Shown here piece after piece: positions 1 through 5,513 of a stretch of 5,513 nt of DNA. Where the stretch lies: NCBI GenBank assembly GCA_016191895.1, contig JACPVD010000318.1, positions 1 through 5,513 of the forward strand, in the 5' to 3' direction. How positions within the stretch are numbered: the stretch's first letter is position 1; each line of letters begins with the position of its first letter. Both the position numbers and the translations under genes were made by a program. The notes under the pieces were generated by a model that was not told the origin of the DNA, ran no database searches, and saw only the letters and a program-made list of their open reading frames with translations. This DNA is from Chloroflexota bacterium. GTDB lineage: Bacteria; Chloroflexota; Anaerolineae; Anaerolineales; Villigracilaceae.

Positions 1-1502
1 AAAGCGGGGAACAACAGCACGTCTCGGATGGAATGTTTGTTCGTCAGCAACATAGCCAGGCGATCCACACCCATGCCGAAACCGCCGTTGGGCGGCATGC
101 CATAACGCATGGCGCGAAGATAGTCTTCATCCATGGGATGTTTTTCCTCTTCGTCGTCGGTGTAGTCGCGTCCCATTTCGATGAAACGCTGCTCTTGATC
201 CAGCGGATCGTTCAATTCGGTGAAGGCATTGCAAATCTCGAAGCCTGCGGCATAGCCTTCGAACCGCTCCACTGTCAACGCATCACCGGGAATGGATTTT
301 GCCAGCGGAGAAATATCGCGCGGGTAGTTATACAGGAACGTCGGCTGGATGAGCGTGGGTTCGAGAAATTCACCGAGCAGGAAGTCAATCATCTTGCCGC
401 GAGCTGATTTTGGATCGGGCGTCTTGTTCGGATGTTTGGCTTTGATGGCATTGAACAAGTCGCCGGCGGTCTTGTGCGCGGCAATGTCGATTCCGCTGGT
501 TTCCAGAATACCCTGCCGCATCTCCACGCGTTTCCAGGGCGGTTTGAAATCCAACTCATGCCCGCCGTATTTGATCTTCGTCGAGCCGGTCACTTGTTCG
601 GCGGCGTACGAGACCATCTGCTCGGTCAATTCCATCACCTGCAAATAGTCGGCGTAGGCCCAGTAGAATTCAAGTTGCGTAAATTCAGGATTGTGCTTGA
701 ACGAAACGCCTTCATTGCGAAAGTCGCGCCCGATCTCGTAGACGCGCTCTAAATTGCCCACAAGCAATCGTTTGAGATACAACTCGAACGAGATGCGCAA
801 ATACATATCCTGATCGAGTTCGTTATGATGGGTCATAAACGGACGCGCCGCCGCGCCGCCATATAATGGTTGCAGGATCGGCGTTTCGACCTCAAGGAAG
901 CCATGGTCGTCGAGAAACGTCCGCAGGGATTTGATCAATGTAGCGCGTTTGCGGAACGTCTCACGGACATCAGGATTCACGGCAAGATCGGCGTAACGTT
1001 GGCGGGCGCGTATCTCCGGCGATTCGAGCGCGGCATAACGAATGACCGAGCCGTCCTCCTGAGTCACGTCCTTGTCGGCGGGGAGGGGAGTCACCGATTT
1101 GGCGAGCAGGATAAAGTCATGGACGTGAAGCGTAATCTCGCCGGTCTTCGTGCGGAACATAAGACCTGTGGCTTGAATAAAATCGCCGAGGTCGAACATG
1201 CGGTTGAAAAGTTCCACGCGTTCCCTGCCCAATTCGTTTGCGCGAAAGAACAATTGAATCTTGCCGCCGGCGTCTTCGATATGCGCGAACGACACCTTGC
1301 CCATGGCGCGGCTGGCGCGGATTCGTCCGGCCAGAGTGGCCTTGACCTCCGCCCCATCCTTTTCCGCAGACTCGAATGCGGCGATGGCCTGGGCGCTGGT
1401 ATGAGTCCGTTGGGCGCGGGTGGGATATGGATCGATCCCCTCGGCGCGGAGTTCTTCGATTTTCTGCAAACGAATTTTTTCAAGCGAGGAATATTCTGCC
1501 AT
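1..1502 (-). CDS. lysS: Lysyl-tRNA synthetase, class II (3' end cut by window edge)
   Basis: This cytoplasmic enzyme attaches lysine to tRNA-Lys using ATP. The reading frame is open from an ATG at 1502 through 500 codons to the window edge. The last residues seen are VLLFPA, and the family usually ends a few residues later, so only a handful of codons are missing. An N-terminal OB-fold anticodon-binding domain spans about residues 52-140. The class II catalytic core follows: motif 1 around FLEVETPILQP (202-212), the GGAAARPF block (215-222), motif 2 from YEIGRDFRNEG (255-265) to NPEFTQLEF (271-279), the YPRDISPLAK segment (393-402), and motif 3 GFGMGVDRLAML (474-485). All expected class II blocks are present. 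The gene follows greA in the same direction, 149 bases downstream, with a terminator in between. An AAAAGG about 10 bases before the ATG is the likely ribosome binding site. No T-box leader is visible. Identification is very secure. Confidence 0.97.
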   Translation of the reverse strand, partial: MAEYSSLEKIRLQKIEELRAEGIDPYPTRAQRTHTSAQAIAAFESAEKDGAEVKATLAGRIRASRAMGKVSFAHIEDAGGKIQLFFRANELGRERVELFNRMFDLGDFIQATGLMFRTKTGEITLHVHDFILLAKSVTPLPADKDVTQEDGSVIRYAALESPEIRARQRYADLAVNPDVRETFRKRATLIKSLRTFLDDHGFLEVETPILQPLYGGAAARPFMTHHNELDQDMYLRISFELYLKRLLVGNLERVYEIGRDFRNEGVSFKHNPEFTQLEFYWAYADYLQVMELTEQMVSYAAEQVTGSTKIKYGGHELDFKPPWKRVEMRQGILETSGIDIAAHKTAGDLFNAIKAKHPNKTPDPKSARGKMIDFLLGEFLEPTLIQPTFLYNYPRDISPLAKSIPGDALTVERFEGYAAGFEICNAFTELNDPLDQEQRFIEMGRDYTDDEEEKHPMDEDYLRAMRYGMPPNGGFGMGVDRLAMLLTNKHSIRDVLLFPA

Positions 1503-1512
1503 GACGATGGTA

Positions 1513-1521
1513 CCTTTTATA
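1513..1521 (-). promoter_or_regulatory. lysS ribosome binding site overlapping a TATAAA box
   Basis: On the minus strand the bases TTATAAAAGG lie just before the lysS ATG. AAAAGG (1513-1518) is a plausible Shine-Dalgarno sequence with a 10-base gap to the ATG. TATAAA (1516-1521) also resembles a -10 box, but the best -35 candidate (TTGCGA) is 19 bases away, and its use would give an almost leaderless transcript. The ribosome-binding reading is preferred. A lysS promoter separate from greA is not clearly visible. Confidence 0.4.
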
Positions 1522-1542
1522 AGAAATCGGAGAGACAGAGTC

Positions 1543-1589
1543 GCAAAGTTCTACTTTGCAACCTGCGCTGGCGGAAGTAGAACTTCCGC
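1543..1589 (-). repeat. Twin small palindromes with complementary cores in the lysS leader
   Basis: Two perfect hairpins with 3-base loops sit between the greA terminator and lysS. In plus-strand coordinates one is GCAAAGT/ACTTTGC (arms 1543-1549 and 1553-1559), and the other is GCGGAAGT/ACTTCCGC (arms 1571-1578 and 1582-1589). The inner 11 bases of the first (1546-1556, AAGTTCTACTT) are the exact reverse complement of the inner 11 bases of the second (1575-1585, AAGTAGAACTT). The element can therefore form two small hairpins or one longer stem. The loops TCT and AGA could also pair with each other. It could be a leader regulatory structure or a dispersed palindromic repeat of the REP type; the sequence alone does not decide. 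The structure itself is certain, its function is not. Confidence 0.75.
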
Positions 1590-1601
1590 ACTCCGTTGCA
1601 T

Positions 1602-1629
1602 AAAAAAACCCCGCGACATGGGCGCGGGG
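1602..1629 (-). terminator. Intrinsic terminator of greA
   Basis: A perfect 7-base GC-rich stem (CCCCGCG at 1609-1615, CGCGGGG at 1623-1629) encloses a 7-base loop. On the minus strand it is followed directly by seven U residues (A run at 1602-1608). It begins about 22 bases after the greA stop and lies before lysS, so greA should end here and lysS would depend on read-through or its own promoter. There is no T run on the plus-strand side, so it is directional. Confidence 0.9.
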
Positions 1630-1651
1630 CAAGAGCGGTCGCGCCGTGAGT

Positions 1652-2122
1652 TTAGCCAACCTTGATGATCTTCACATTGTAGGTGCCACCGGGGGTTTCC
1701 ACGCGCACCACGTCGCCGAGTTTGTGCCCCAGGATGGATTTGCCGATGGGCGACTCGTTCGAAATCTTGCCTTCGCGCGGGTTGGCCTCCGCCGCGCCGA
1801 CGATTGTAAAGGTTTCGGCCTCGAAATTGCCTTCCTTGATGGTCACCTTCGAACCGACATGAATCGCGTCGTGTTTCCTTGTCTTGCCGTTATCTTCGAT
1901 GATGCTTGCGGTGGCGAGAAGAATATCCAGTTCCTGAATTCGGCCTTCCACAAAAGCCTGCTCGTTCTTGGCGGCTTCGTATTCGGCATTCTCGATCAGT
2001 TCCCCGCCATCCATGGCCTCGTGCAGACGGAGGGCCACTTCCTGTCGTTTGACGGTGCGCAAATGCTCGAGCTCATCTTGAAGTTTTTGAAAGCCCTCTT
2101 TGGTAAGGAAATTGCTTGGCAT
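1652..2122 (-). CDS. greA: Transcription elongation factor GreA
   Basis: GreA enters the secondary channel of RNA polymerase and stimulates cleavage of backtracked RNA so that stalled elongation can resume. The product is 156 residues, the usual length. Residues 1-75 form the coiled-coil domain, with the signature ENAEYEAAKNEQAFVEGRI at 44-62. The tip carries E41 and E44, the positions of the catalytic acidic pair; position 41 is Asp in E. coli and Glu here. The C-terminal FKBP-like domain (about 84-156) has the expected VGSKVTI, SPIGKSILGHKLGD and VETPGG blocks. The ATG at 2122 is supported by an upstream AGGA seven bases away. A strong promoter candidate and a hairpin lie upstream, and a clear terminator lies downstream, so greA appears to be its own transcription unit ahead of lysS. 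Identification is secure. Confidence 0.97.
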   Translation of the reverse strand: MPSNFLTKEGFQKLQDELEHLRTVKRQEVALRLHEAMDGGELIENAEYEAAKNEQAFVEGRIQELDILLATASIIEDNGKTRKHDAIHVGSKVTIKEGNFEAETFTIVGAAEANPREGKISNESPIGKSILGHKLGDVVRVETPGGTYNVKIIKVG

Positions 2123-2177
2123 AATGATTTCCTGCTAAATAGAATTTTGCACCCCTAAACCTAGAGATGCAAGTGAT

Positions 2178-2203
2178 AAAAAACTTCCGGGGATTTGCCG
2201 GAA
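2178..2203 (-). terminator. Terminator-like hairpin with U-tract in the greA leader
   Basis: A 6-base perfect stem (TTCCGG at 2185-2190, CCGGAA at 2198-2203) with a 7-base loop is followed on the minus strand by six U residues (A run at 2178-2183). There is no T run on the other side, so it acts only on leftward transcripts. It could terminate read-through from the PIG-L gene. It also lies within the first bases of the transcript predicted from the greA promoter at 2214-2242, so it could instead be a 5' stem-loop or a leader attenuator of greA. Confidence 0.65.
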
Positions 2204-2213
2204 AGTCGCCATT

Positions 2214-2242
2214 ACTATATCATGATTCAAAACGGGTTACAA
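2214..2242 (-). promoter_or_regulatory. Sigma70-type promoter for greA (extended -10)
   Basis: On the minus strand, TTGTAA (2237-2242) and TATAGT (2214-2219) are separated by exactly 17 bases. A TGA directly before the -10 box gives an extended -10 (TGnTATAGT). The boxes match the consensus at 4 of 6 and 5 of 6 positions. The predicted start is near 2207, giving a leader of about 85 bases before the greA ATG. A weaker alternative (TTGCAT, 17 bases, CAAAAT) lies closer to the gene, downstream of the hairpin. Confidence 0.6.
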
Positions 2243-2288
2243 TACCCAAAAGTAGCGTTTAATTTGTCTATTCATTCAATATCTTTTC

Positions 2289-2346
2289 AAAAAAAGAGGA
2301 GAGGTGGGGAGGTTTGAGCGCGCGAAGCACACTCAAAACTCCCCAC
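2289..2346 (-). terminator. Long hairpin after the PIG-L gene, probable terminator
   Basis: A 15-base inverted repeat with one mismatch (2304-2318 with 2332-2346, core GTGGGGAG/CTCCCCAC) encloses 13 bases. On the minus-strand RNA the loop can extend the stem by G-U pairs around CUUCG. It starts about 27 bases after the PIG-L stop codon. Seven U residues follow (A run at 2289-2295), but only after a pyrimidine-rich gap of eight bases (2296-2303), which is longer than in a textbook terminator. The likely role is to end the PIG-L transcript. Confidence 0.6.
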
Positions 2347-2372
2347 ACCCCGATTTATTGAGAGGTTGCCAT

Positions 2373-3098
2373 TCAATCAATCGAGTAGAGGCAAATTCCA
2401 TTGTTTTCAGACCAATACTGGCGGATTTTTTCCCGCATCGCTTCGGGAGTCTCGAACAGCATCGACATCTGGGACGTATAAGCCGCAATCGCATCCTGCC
2501 ACGACGTCAGGCCTGTTTCTGAGACCGTATGGGCTGTTTTCTTCATCCCGGCCGTTTTCGGCTCCAGTTCCTGCGGAAAGTTGAAGAGATAGGGAATATC
2601 CACATCGTAAAGGAGCGGTTTCCCGAGCAGTTCCACCGCCTGACGCACGAGGACATGGTCAAGGTGAGAACCAAGCGCAAATTGGCAGACCAGTTTATCG
2701 TCCGGTTGGAGGCGGGCGGAAATCGATTCCGCAATTCGCGCCGCCAAATCCCCATCGTCTTCATGCGGAGGAACGAACACATCGGAATACAGCCAGTCGC
2801 CGTTTTTGCCGCGCCGGTAAATGCAATCCAGGTAGTCGAAATGAACAGCCTTCGCGCCGAGGATGCCAGAGGCATTCACGTCTTCCTCACGACGGGCAGT
2901 CACCACCTCAGCCGCAGCGGAAATTCCCCATTGCTGATGAAGGAGCTGGGCAAAGGGCGAGAGTTCGTCTTCAGGCGGGAAGCCACACATGAACGTCCAA
3001 ATTTCAACATCCATGCCCGCCCGGGCCTGCTCATAGATCAAACCGCCGGCGGAAAGCACGGCATCGTCCAAATGAGGAGAGATGTATACCCAGCGCAT
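2373..3098 (-). CDS. PIG-L/LmbE family zinc-dependent N-deacetylase
   Basis: The product is a 241-residue member of the PIG-L (LmbE-like) superfamily. Known members remove an acetyl group from N-acetylglucosaminyl substrates, as in mycothiol (MshB) and bacillithiol (BshB) synthesis and antibiotic maturation. The N-terminal strand leads into SPHLDDAVLSAGG with the metal and catalytic residues H9, D11 and D12. The second metal motif HLDH lies at 145-148. RREEDVNASGILG (69-81) matches the conserved helix after the first half. No signal peptide or membrane segment is seen, so the protein should be cytoplasmic. The ATG at 3098 is chosen because the PHxDD motif usually lies close to the N terminus; a TTG at 3125 would add nine residues. 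No strong ribosome binding site precedes either. The gene is divergent from the PilZ gene and stands alone, so the substrate cannot be inferred. Confidence 0.9.
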   Translation of the reverse strand: MRWVYISPHLDDAVLSAGGLIYEQARAGMDVEIWTFMCGFPPEDELSPFAQLLHQQWGISAAAEVVTARREEDVNASGILGAKAVHFDYLDCIYRRGKNGDWLYSDVFVPPHEDDGDLAARIAESISARLQPDDKLVCQFALGSHLDHVLVRQAVELLGKPLLYDVDIPYLFNFPQELEPKTAGMKKTAHTVSETGLTSWQDAIAAYTSQMSMLFETPEAMREKIRQYWSENNGICLYSID

Positions 3099-3198
3099 GA
3101 AGTCAGTTTTACCACAAAACCGCAATGGAATTTCAATGAATTGTCATGTAAAATTTGTCCAGGTAATCCCGGTAATTGACCACCAAACGAGAGGCGCT

Positions 3199-3585
3199 AT
3201 GCAGGAAAGACGCAAGGAACTCCGAAAGAATTTGATGGCATATACACAGGTCTTCAACCTGCATGGCGGGCTGTTGCTCGGCTATCTCGGCGACTTGAAT
3301 CTGCGCGGGGCAATGGTTATCGGCGAAAAACCCCTGTCGGAAAACGTGGATCTGACCCTCGCTATTGAACTGCCTGAACTCCCAAATATCACAGCGGCGC
3401 GCATCATCGTGCCGGCGCGCGTAGCCTGGTGCCAGACGGATATCAGCCCGGAGTTTTTTAATATCGGGTTTGAATTCAAGGAAGTGGGGGAGAAACAACA
3501 AACGGCAATCAAGGCCATCATGGAAAATTACGAATTTCGGCGCGAGATGCCCAATTACACGATCCGGCCCCCGGCAGAAACGTAG
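3199..3585 (+). CDS. PilZ-domain protein, possible c-di-GMP receptor
   Basis: This is a 128-residue single-domain protein. PilZ domains bind cyclic di-GMP through an N-terminal RxxxR and a later (D/N)xSxxG motif. Here R5-K-E-L-R9 gives the first and D32-L-N-L-R-G37 gives the second, with Asn in place of the usual Ser. Beta strands follow, including AARIIVPARVAWCQ (65-78) and FFNIGFEF (84-91), then a C-terminal helix, as in the PilZ fold. The ATG at 3199 is chosen because GAGAGG lies four bases upstream and the protein then begins just before RxxxR. The open frame extends back to 3082, but that extension has no PilZ features and overlaps the divergent gene. A TAAAAT at 3149-3154 is a weak -10 candidate. 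No partner domain or adjacent cyclase is present, so the process it controls is unknown. Confidence 0.75.
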   Translation: MQERRKELRKNLMAYTQVFNLHGGLLLGYLGDLNLRGAMVIGEKPLSENVDLTLAIELPELPNITAARIIVPARVAWCQTDISPEFFNIGFEFKEVGEKQQTAIKAIMENYEFRREMPNYTIRPPAET

Positions 3586-3629
3586 CGGCAACGGATAGGG
3601 GTCGACGGGGAATATGTTAGACTTTGGAC

Positions 3630-3835
3630 ATGCCAAAGGCAAAATTGGTTTTCTTTATCTCCCCAAAACGTATTGAAATTCGAAAAACAGACATCCCCCT
3701 CTATGAGGTGATCGTTGAATCCATCCGCCCTACGATCAGCGCAGGGACGGAAATGTTTGTCTGTCAATGAAACGGCGGGGCAAAGTCCGCGCATTCCTGA
3801 ATGACTTCATCCGCATACATCGCGCAAGCGGATGA
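3630..3835 (+). pseudogene. Frameshifted N-terminal remnant of a medium-chain zinc-type dehydrogenase
   Basis: An ATG at 3630 opens a 46-codon frame that stops at 3768-3770. Its product, starting MPKAKLVFFISPKRIEIR and ending ISAGTEMFVCQ, resembles the first 45 or so residues of medium-chain (zinc-type) alcohol dehydrogenases of the bacteriochlorophyllide-dehydrogenase-like branch. In that branch the N-terminal strands lead to an SAGTEMLVYRG-type motif. The usual loop before the EVLV-type strand is shortened. Past the stop, the next frame (from 3767 to the TGA at 3833-3835) reads RRGKVRAFLNDFI, which could be the continuation after a frameshift. Nothing of the catalytic or NAD-binding parts remains, since the transporter gene starts at once. 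Family resemblance is from memory of the motif; the frameshift continuation is inference. A genuine short peptide gene is the alternative. Confidence 0.5.
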
Positions 3836-3849
3836 ACGACAAAGGCAAC

Positions 3850-4719
3850 ATGAAACGACTCATCGGCATTCTCCTCATCTCCATCTCCGCCGCGTCATTT
3901 GGGACTCTCGCCATCTTTGGGCGATATGCCTATCAGGACGGAATGGACACCTTCACCGCGCTGTTCCTGCGCTTCGGCATCTCCGCATCCTTCATGACCG
4001 TTATCCTGATCCTGCGCAAGGAGCCTTTCCCGCGCGGACGGATTCTCGCCCAACTCATCGGCATGGGCGCGTTGGGATATGTCGGGCAGTCGTTCCTGTA
4101 CATGTCCGCGATCAAGTATGCGTCGGCGGGGCTGGTCGCCCTGCTTTTGTATCTCTATCCGATGTTTGTGTTTATCCTTTCAGTATTTGTGTTGCGCGAA
4201 AAAGCGGATGCCGTAAAAATCACGGCGTTGATTCTCGCCCTTGCCGGTTCCGCGCTCACCGTCGACCCAAACGGCGGACAGCTTATCGGCGCGATGATGG
4301 CAATTGCCGCCGCGCTGATCTACTCCATTTACATTATTGTCGGCGCAAACGTGATGACACACGTCTCCCCCATTCAATCGTCGACAGTGATATTCGCTTC
4401 CGCGGGAATCGTCTACGGTGCGTTGACTTTTGTCAACGGCGCGCATTTCCCCGCAAGCAACTCGGGCTGATTTGCCATCCTCGGAATGATCGTTCTCTCC
4501 ACAATCATTCCTGTAACGACATTTCTGGCTGGCCTGGAACGAATCGGCCCCACGAACGCAGCGATGTTATCCACGCTCGAGCCTGTTGTCACCGTCCTGC
4601 TCGCGGCATGGCTGTTCCAGGAAAAACTCGGGTTGGTTGTCCTGCTCGGCGGCGGGTTGATTCTTGCCGCCGTGATTCTGTTGACCCGAAGCGAATTAAC
4701 AAAAAATGCGCAAAGATAA
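3850..4719 (+). pseudogene. EamA/DMT-family transporter interrupted by an in-frame TGA
   Basis: Read through one TGA (4468-4470), this frame encodes 289 residues with ten hydrophobic segments, the normal size and layout of an EamA-type drug/metabolite transporter in the inner membrane. Segments lie at about residues 4-24, 36-57, 70-92, 94-116, 122-140, 148-170, 182-204, 208-228, 235-255 and 262-281. The second EamA repeat keeps GPTNAAMLSTLEPVVTVLLA, the hallmark before the last two helices. The TGA stands at residue 207, just before segment 8, in the context SNSG-stop-FAILGM, where relatives often have Trp (GW), so a TGG-to-TGA change is the simplest explanation. The rest of the frame is undamaged, so the lesion is recent, or it is a sequencing error. 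A truncated 206-residue protein would lack three helices. ATG 3850 has AAAGG four bases upstream; ATG 3832 is the alternative start. Substrate unknown. Confidence 0.85.
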
Positions 4720-4773
4720 AACCCTGCTCATTTTTTGCAATATTGACCACAAGCTATTTTCAATCAATGCGTT

Positions 4774-4843
4774 TTTAACGCAAGGTCGCTAAGCCACCAA
4801 GTTTTTATGTTTTTTCTTTGCGCCTCCGCGTCTTTGCGTTAAA
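4774..4843. repeat. Imperfect 28-base palindrome between convergent genes
   Basis: Two 28-base arms (4774-4801 and 4816-4843) are imperfect inverted copies around a 14-base T-rich loop. The outer ten bases (TTTAACGCAA) pair almost perfectly; the inner part shows about eight mismatches. The right arm reads as short units of the type CTTTGCG / CCTCCGCG / TCTTTGCG, a style of GCAAAG-rich dispersed intergenic repeat seen in many environmental bacterial genomes. It lies between the transporter gene end (4719) and the end of the cystathionine beta-synthase gene (4869), where a bidirectional terminator would be expected, but neither side has a clean U-tract. The inverted structure is seen directly; the repeat-family assignment is an inference. 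Confidence 0.6.
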
Positions 4844-4868
4844 TTGTTAGAAAATCCTGCGCGAAAAT

Positions 4869-5513
4869 TTATATCTTCCCCGCCACATAATCCAACACAT
4901 CGATCTTTGTCAAAATGCCCACCGGTTTGCTCTGATCCACAACGATCAGGGCATAGCCTGCTGTCAATGACGGCATGGCATCCTCCAGCGGAGTCTCGGG
5001 CGGGAAGACCGCGCCCGCGTTCTGCACAAGCGAATCGATTTTTTCATCATGGTTGTGATCATGCTTTTCGAGCATGTGATTCAACAAATCCACTTCTTCG
5101 ATGAGGCCAACCAGCGTCCCGTCTCCTCCGATGACCGGCATTTGTGAAACGGCATTTTGGTGCATCACCGAAACCACCTTGCGGATAGAGTCGCCCAGGG
5201 CGGCGGTGTGAAGTGTCTTATTCGGCTTGGCAAGCAATAGGTCGCCGAGAGCCGTTTCGCCGAATTCCATCGAAAGGAATCCAAACTCGCGCATCCATTT
5301 GTCGTCATAGAATTTCGAAAGATAGCGCGAACCCGAGTCAGGGAGAATGACAACGGGCAAACGTCCCGCAGTAAGTTTGCGGCAATATTTGATCGCGCCC
5401 GCAATGGCTGAGCCCGACGAACCTCCCGCAAAAATTCCCTCCTGCCGAACCAGTTGACGCGCCCACAAAAACGACTCGCGATCACCCGCGCGTTCGATGG
5501 CATCCACATAATT
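4869..5513 (-). CDS. cbs: Cystathionine beta-synthase, C-terminal part (5' end beyond window)
   Basis: This PLP enzyme condenses serine (or acetylserine-type substrates) with homocysteine to cystathionine in transsulfuration. The 214 residues visible are the end of the catalytic fold and a regulatory CBS-domain pair; the PLP lysine and the first half lie outside. EGIFAGGSSGSA (25-36 of the visible part) holds the glycine/serine loop that in CBS contacts the PLP ring nitrogen. VVILPDSGSRYLSKFYDDKW (54-73) is typical of cystathionine beta-synthase rather than short cysteine synthases. CBS domain 1 spans about 88-148 and CBS domain 2 about 157-211. Such pairs bind adenosyl ligands in relatives. 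A His/Asp-rich linker (HDHNHD, 151-156) joins them. The gene ends with TAA at 4869 and converges on the transporter gene. A standalone O-phosphoserine or cysteine synthase with CBS domains is a less likely alternative. Confidence 0.92.
   Translation of the reverse strand, partial: NYVDAIERAGDRESFLWARQLVRQEGIFAGGSSGSAIAGAIKYCRKLTAGRLPVVILPDSGSRYLSKFYDDKWMREFGFLSMEFGETALGDLLLAKPNKTLHTAALGDSIRKVVSVMHQNAVSQMPVIGGDGTLVGLIEEVDLLNHMLEKHDHNHDEKIDSLVQNAGAVFPPETPLEDAMPSLTAGYALIVVDQSKPVGILTKIDVLDYVAGKI

Noticed and set aside
870..1580. 236-codon plus-strand frame opposite lysS
   Set aside because: It lies entirely antisense to lysS and its leader, and the minus strand carries all class II synthetase motifs.
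1543..1589. CRISPR repeats
   Set aside because: Only two short palindromes with differing arms, an 11-base gap and no regular spacer array.
1503..1601. T-box or lysine riboswitch in the lysS leader
   Set aside because: The leader is under 100 bases, has no T-box consensus and no multi-helix lysine riboswitch layout; only the two small palindromes are present.
1646..2158. 170-codon plus-strand frame opposite greA
   Set aside because: It is antisense to a textbook GreA sequence and shows no family motif of its own.
3133..3642. 169-codon minus-strand frame opposite the PilZ gene
   Set aside because: No recognisable motif. The plus strand has RxxxR, a DxNxxG motif and a fitting ribosome binding site.
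4468..4470. TGA as a recoded Trp or selenocysteine codon
   Set aside because: TGA ends the PIG-L gene normally, Trp residues elsewhere use TGG, and EamA transporters are not a known selenoprotein family. I saw no clear SECIS-like hairpin just downstream.
3801..4778. 325-codon open frame covering the whole transporter gene in another frame, uninterrupted by the TGA
   Set aside because: The product is rich in Arg, His and Cys with no membrane segments or recognisable motif, while the transporter frame has ten helices and EamA motifs. The frame is open because of the base composition of the real gene.

Overview
The window reads as ordinary bacterial chromosome with moderate-to-high GC content. 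The translation of the lysyl-tRNA synthetase and the mix of neighbours (GreA, a LmbE/PIG-L deacetylase, a PilZ protein, an EamA transporter, cystathionine beta-synthase) fit a Chloroflexota (Anaerolineae-like) genome. That placement is an impression from protein style, not from a database search, and is held with low confidence. TGA serves as a normal stop codon here (for example for the PIG-L gene), so the standard bacterial code applies.

Layout. Positions 1-1502 (minus) hold nearly all of lysS, cut by the window edge just before its last few codons. Positions 1503-1651 hold the lysS leader, with two small perfect hairpins whose sequences are mutually complementary, and the intrinsic terminator of greA. 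Positions 1652-2122 (minus) hold greA. Positions 2123-2372 are non-coding, with a good sigma70-type promoter for greA, a terminator-like hairpin almost at its predicted transcript start, and a long hairpin behind the PIG-L gene. Positions 2373-3098 (minus) hold a PIG-L/LmbE-type deacetylase gene. A PilZ-domain gene (3199-3585, plus) is divergent from it. Positions 3630-3835 carry what looks like the frameshifted N-terminal remnant of a medium-chain zinc-type dehydrogenase. Positions 3850-4719 (plus) carry a full-length EamA/DMT transporter gene interrupted by one in-frame TGA. Positions 4774-4843 form an imperfect palindrome between the two convergent genes, and 4869-5513 (minus) is the C-terminal half of cystathionine beta-synthase, running off the window.

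How it works together. greA and lysS form a housekeeping pair (transcript cleavage factor, then tRNA charging) read in the same direction but separated by a terminator. The other genes look like single transcription units. The 3630-4719 block is decaying: a dehydrogenase remnant is followed directly by a transporter gene with a premature stop. I see no new multi-gene system such as a defence island, CRISPR array or mobile element. The observations most worth a second look are the in-frame TGA, the greA leader (promoter, then immediate hairpin and U-tract) and the twin complementary hairpins before lysS.
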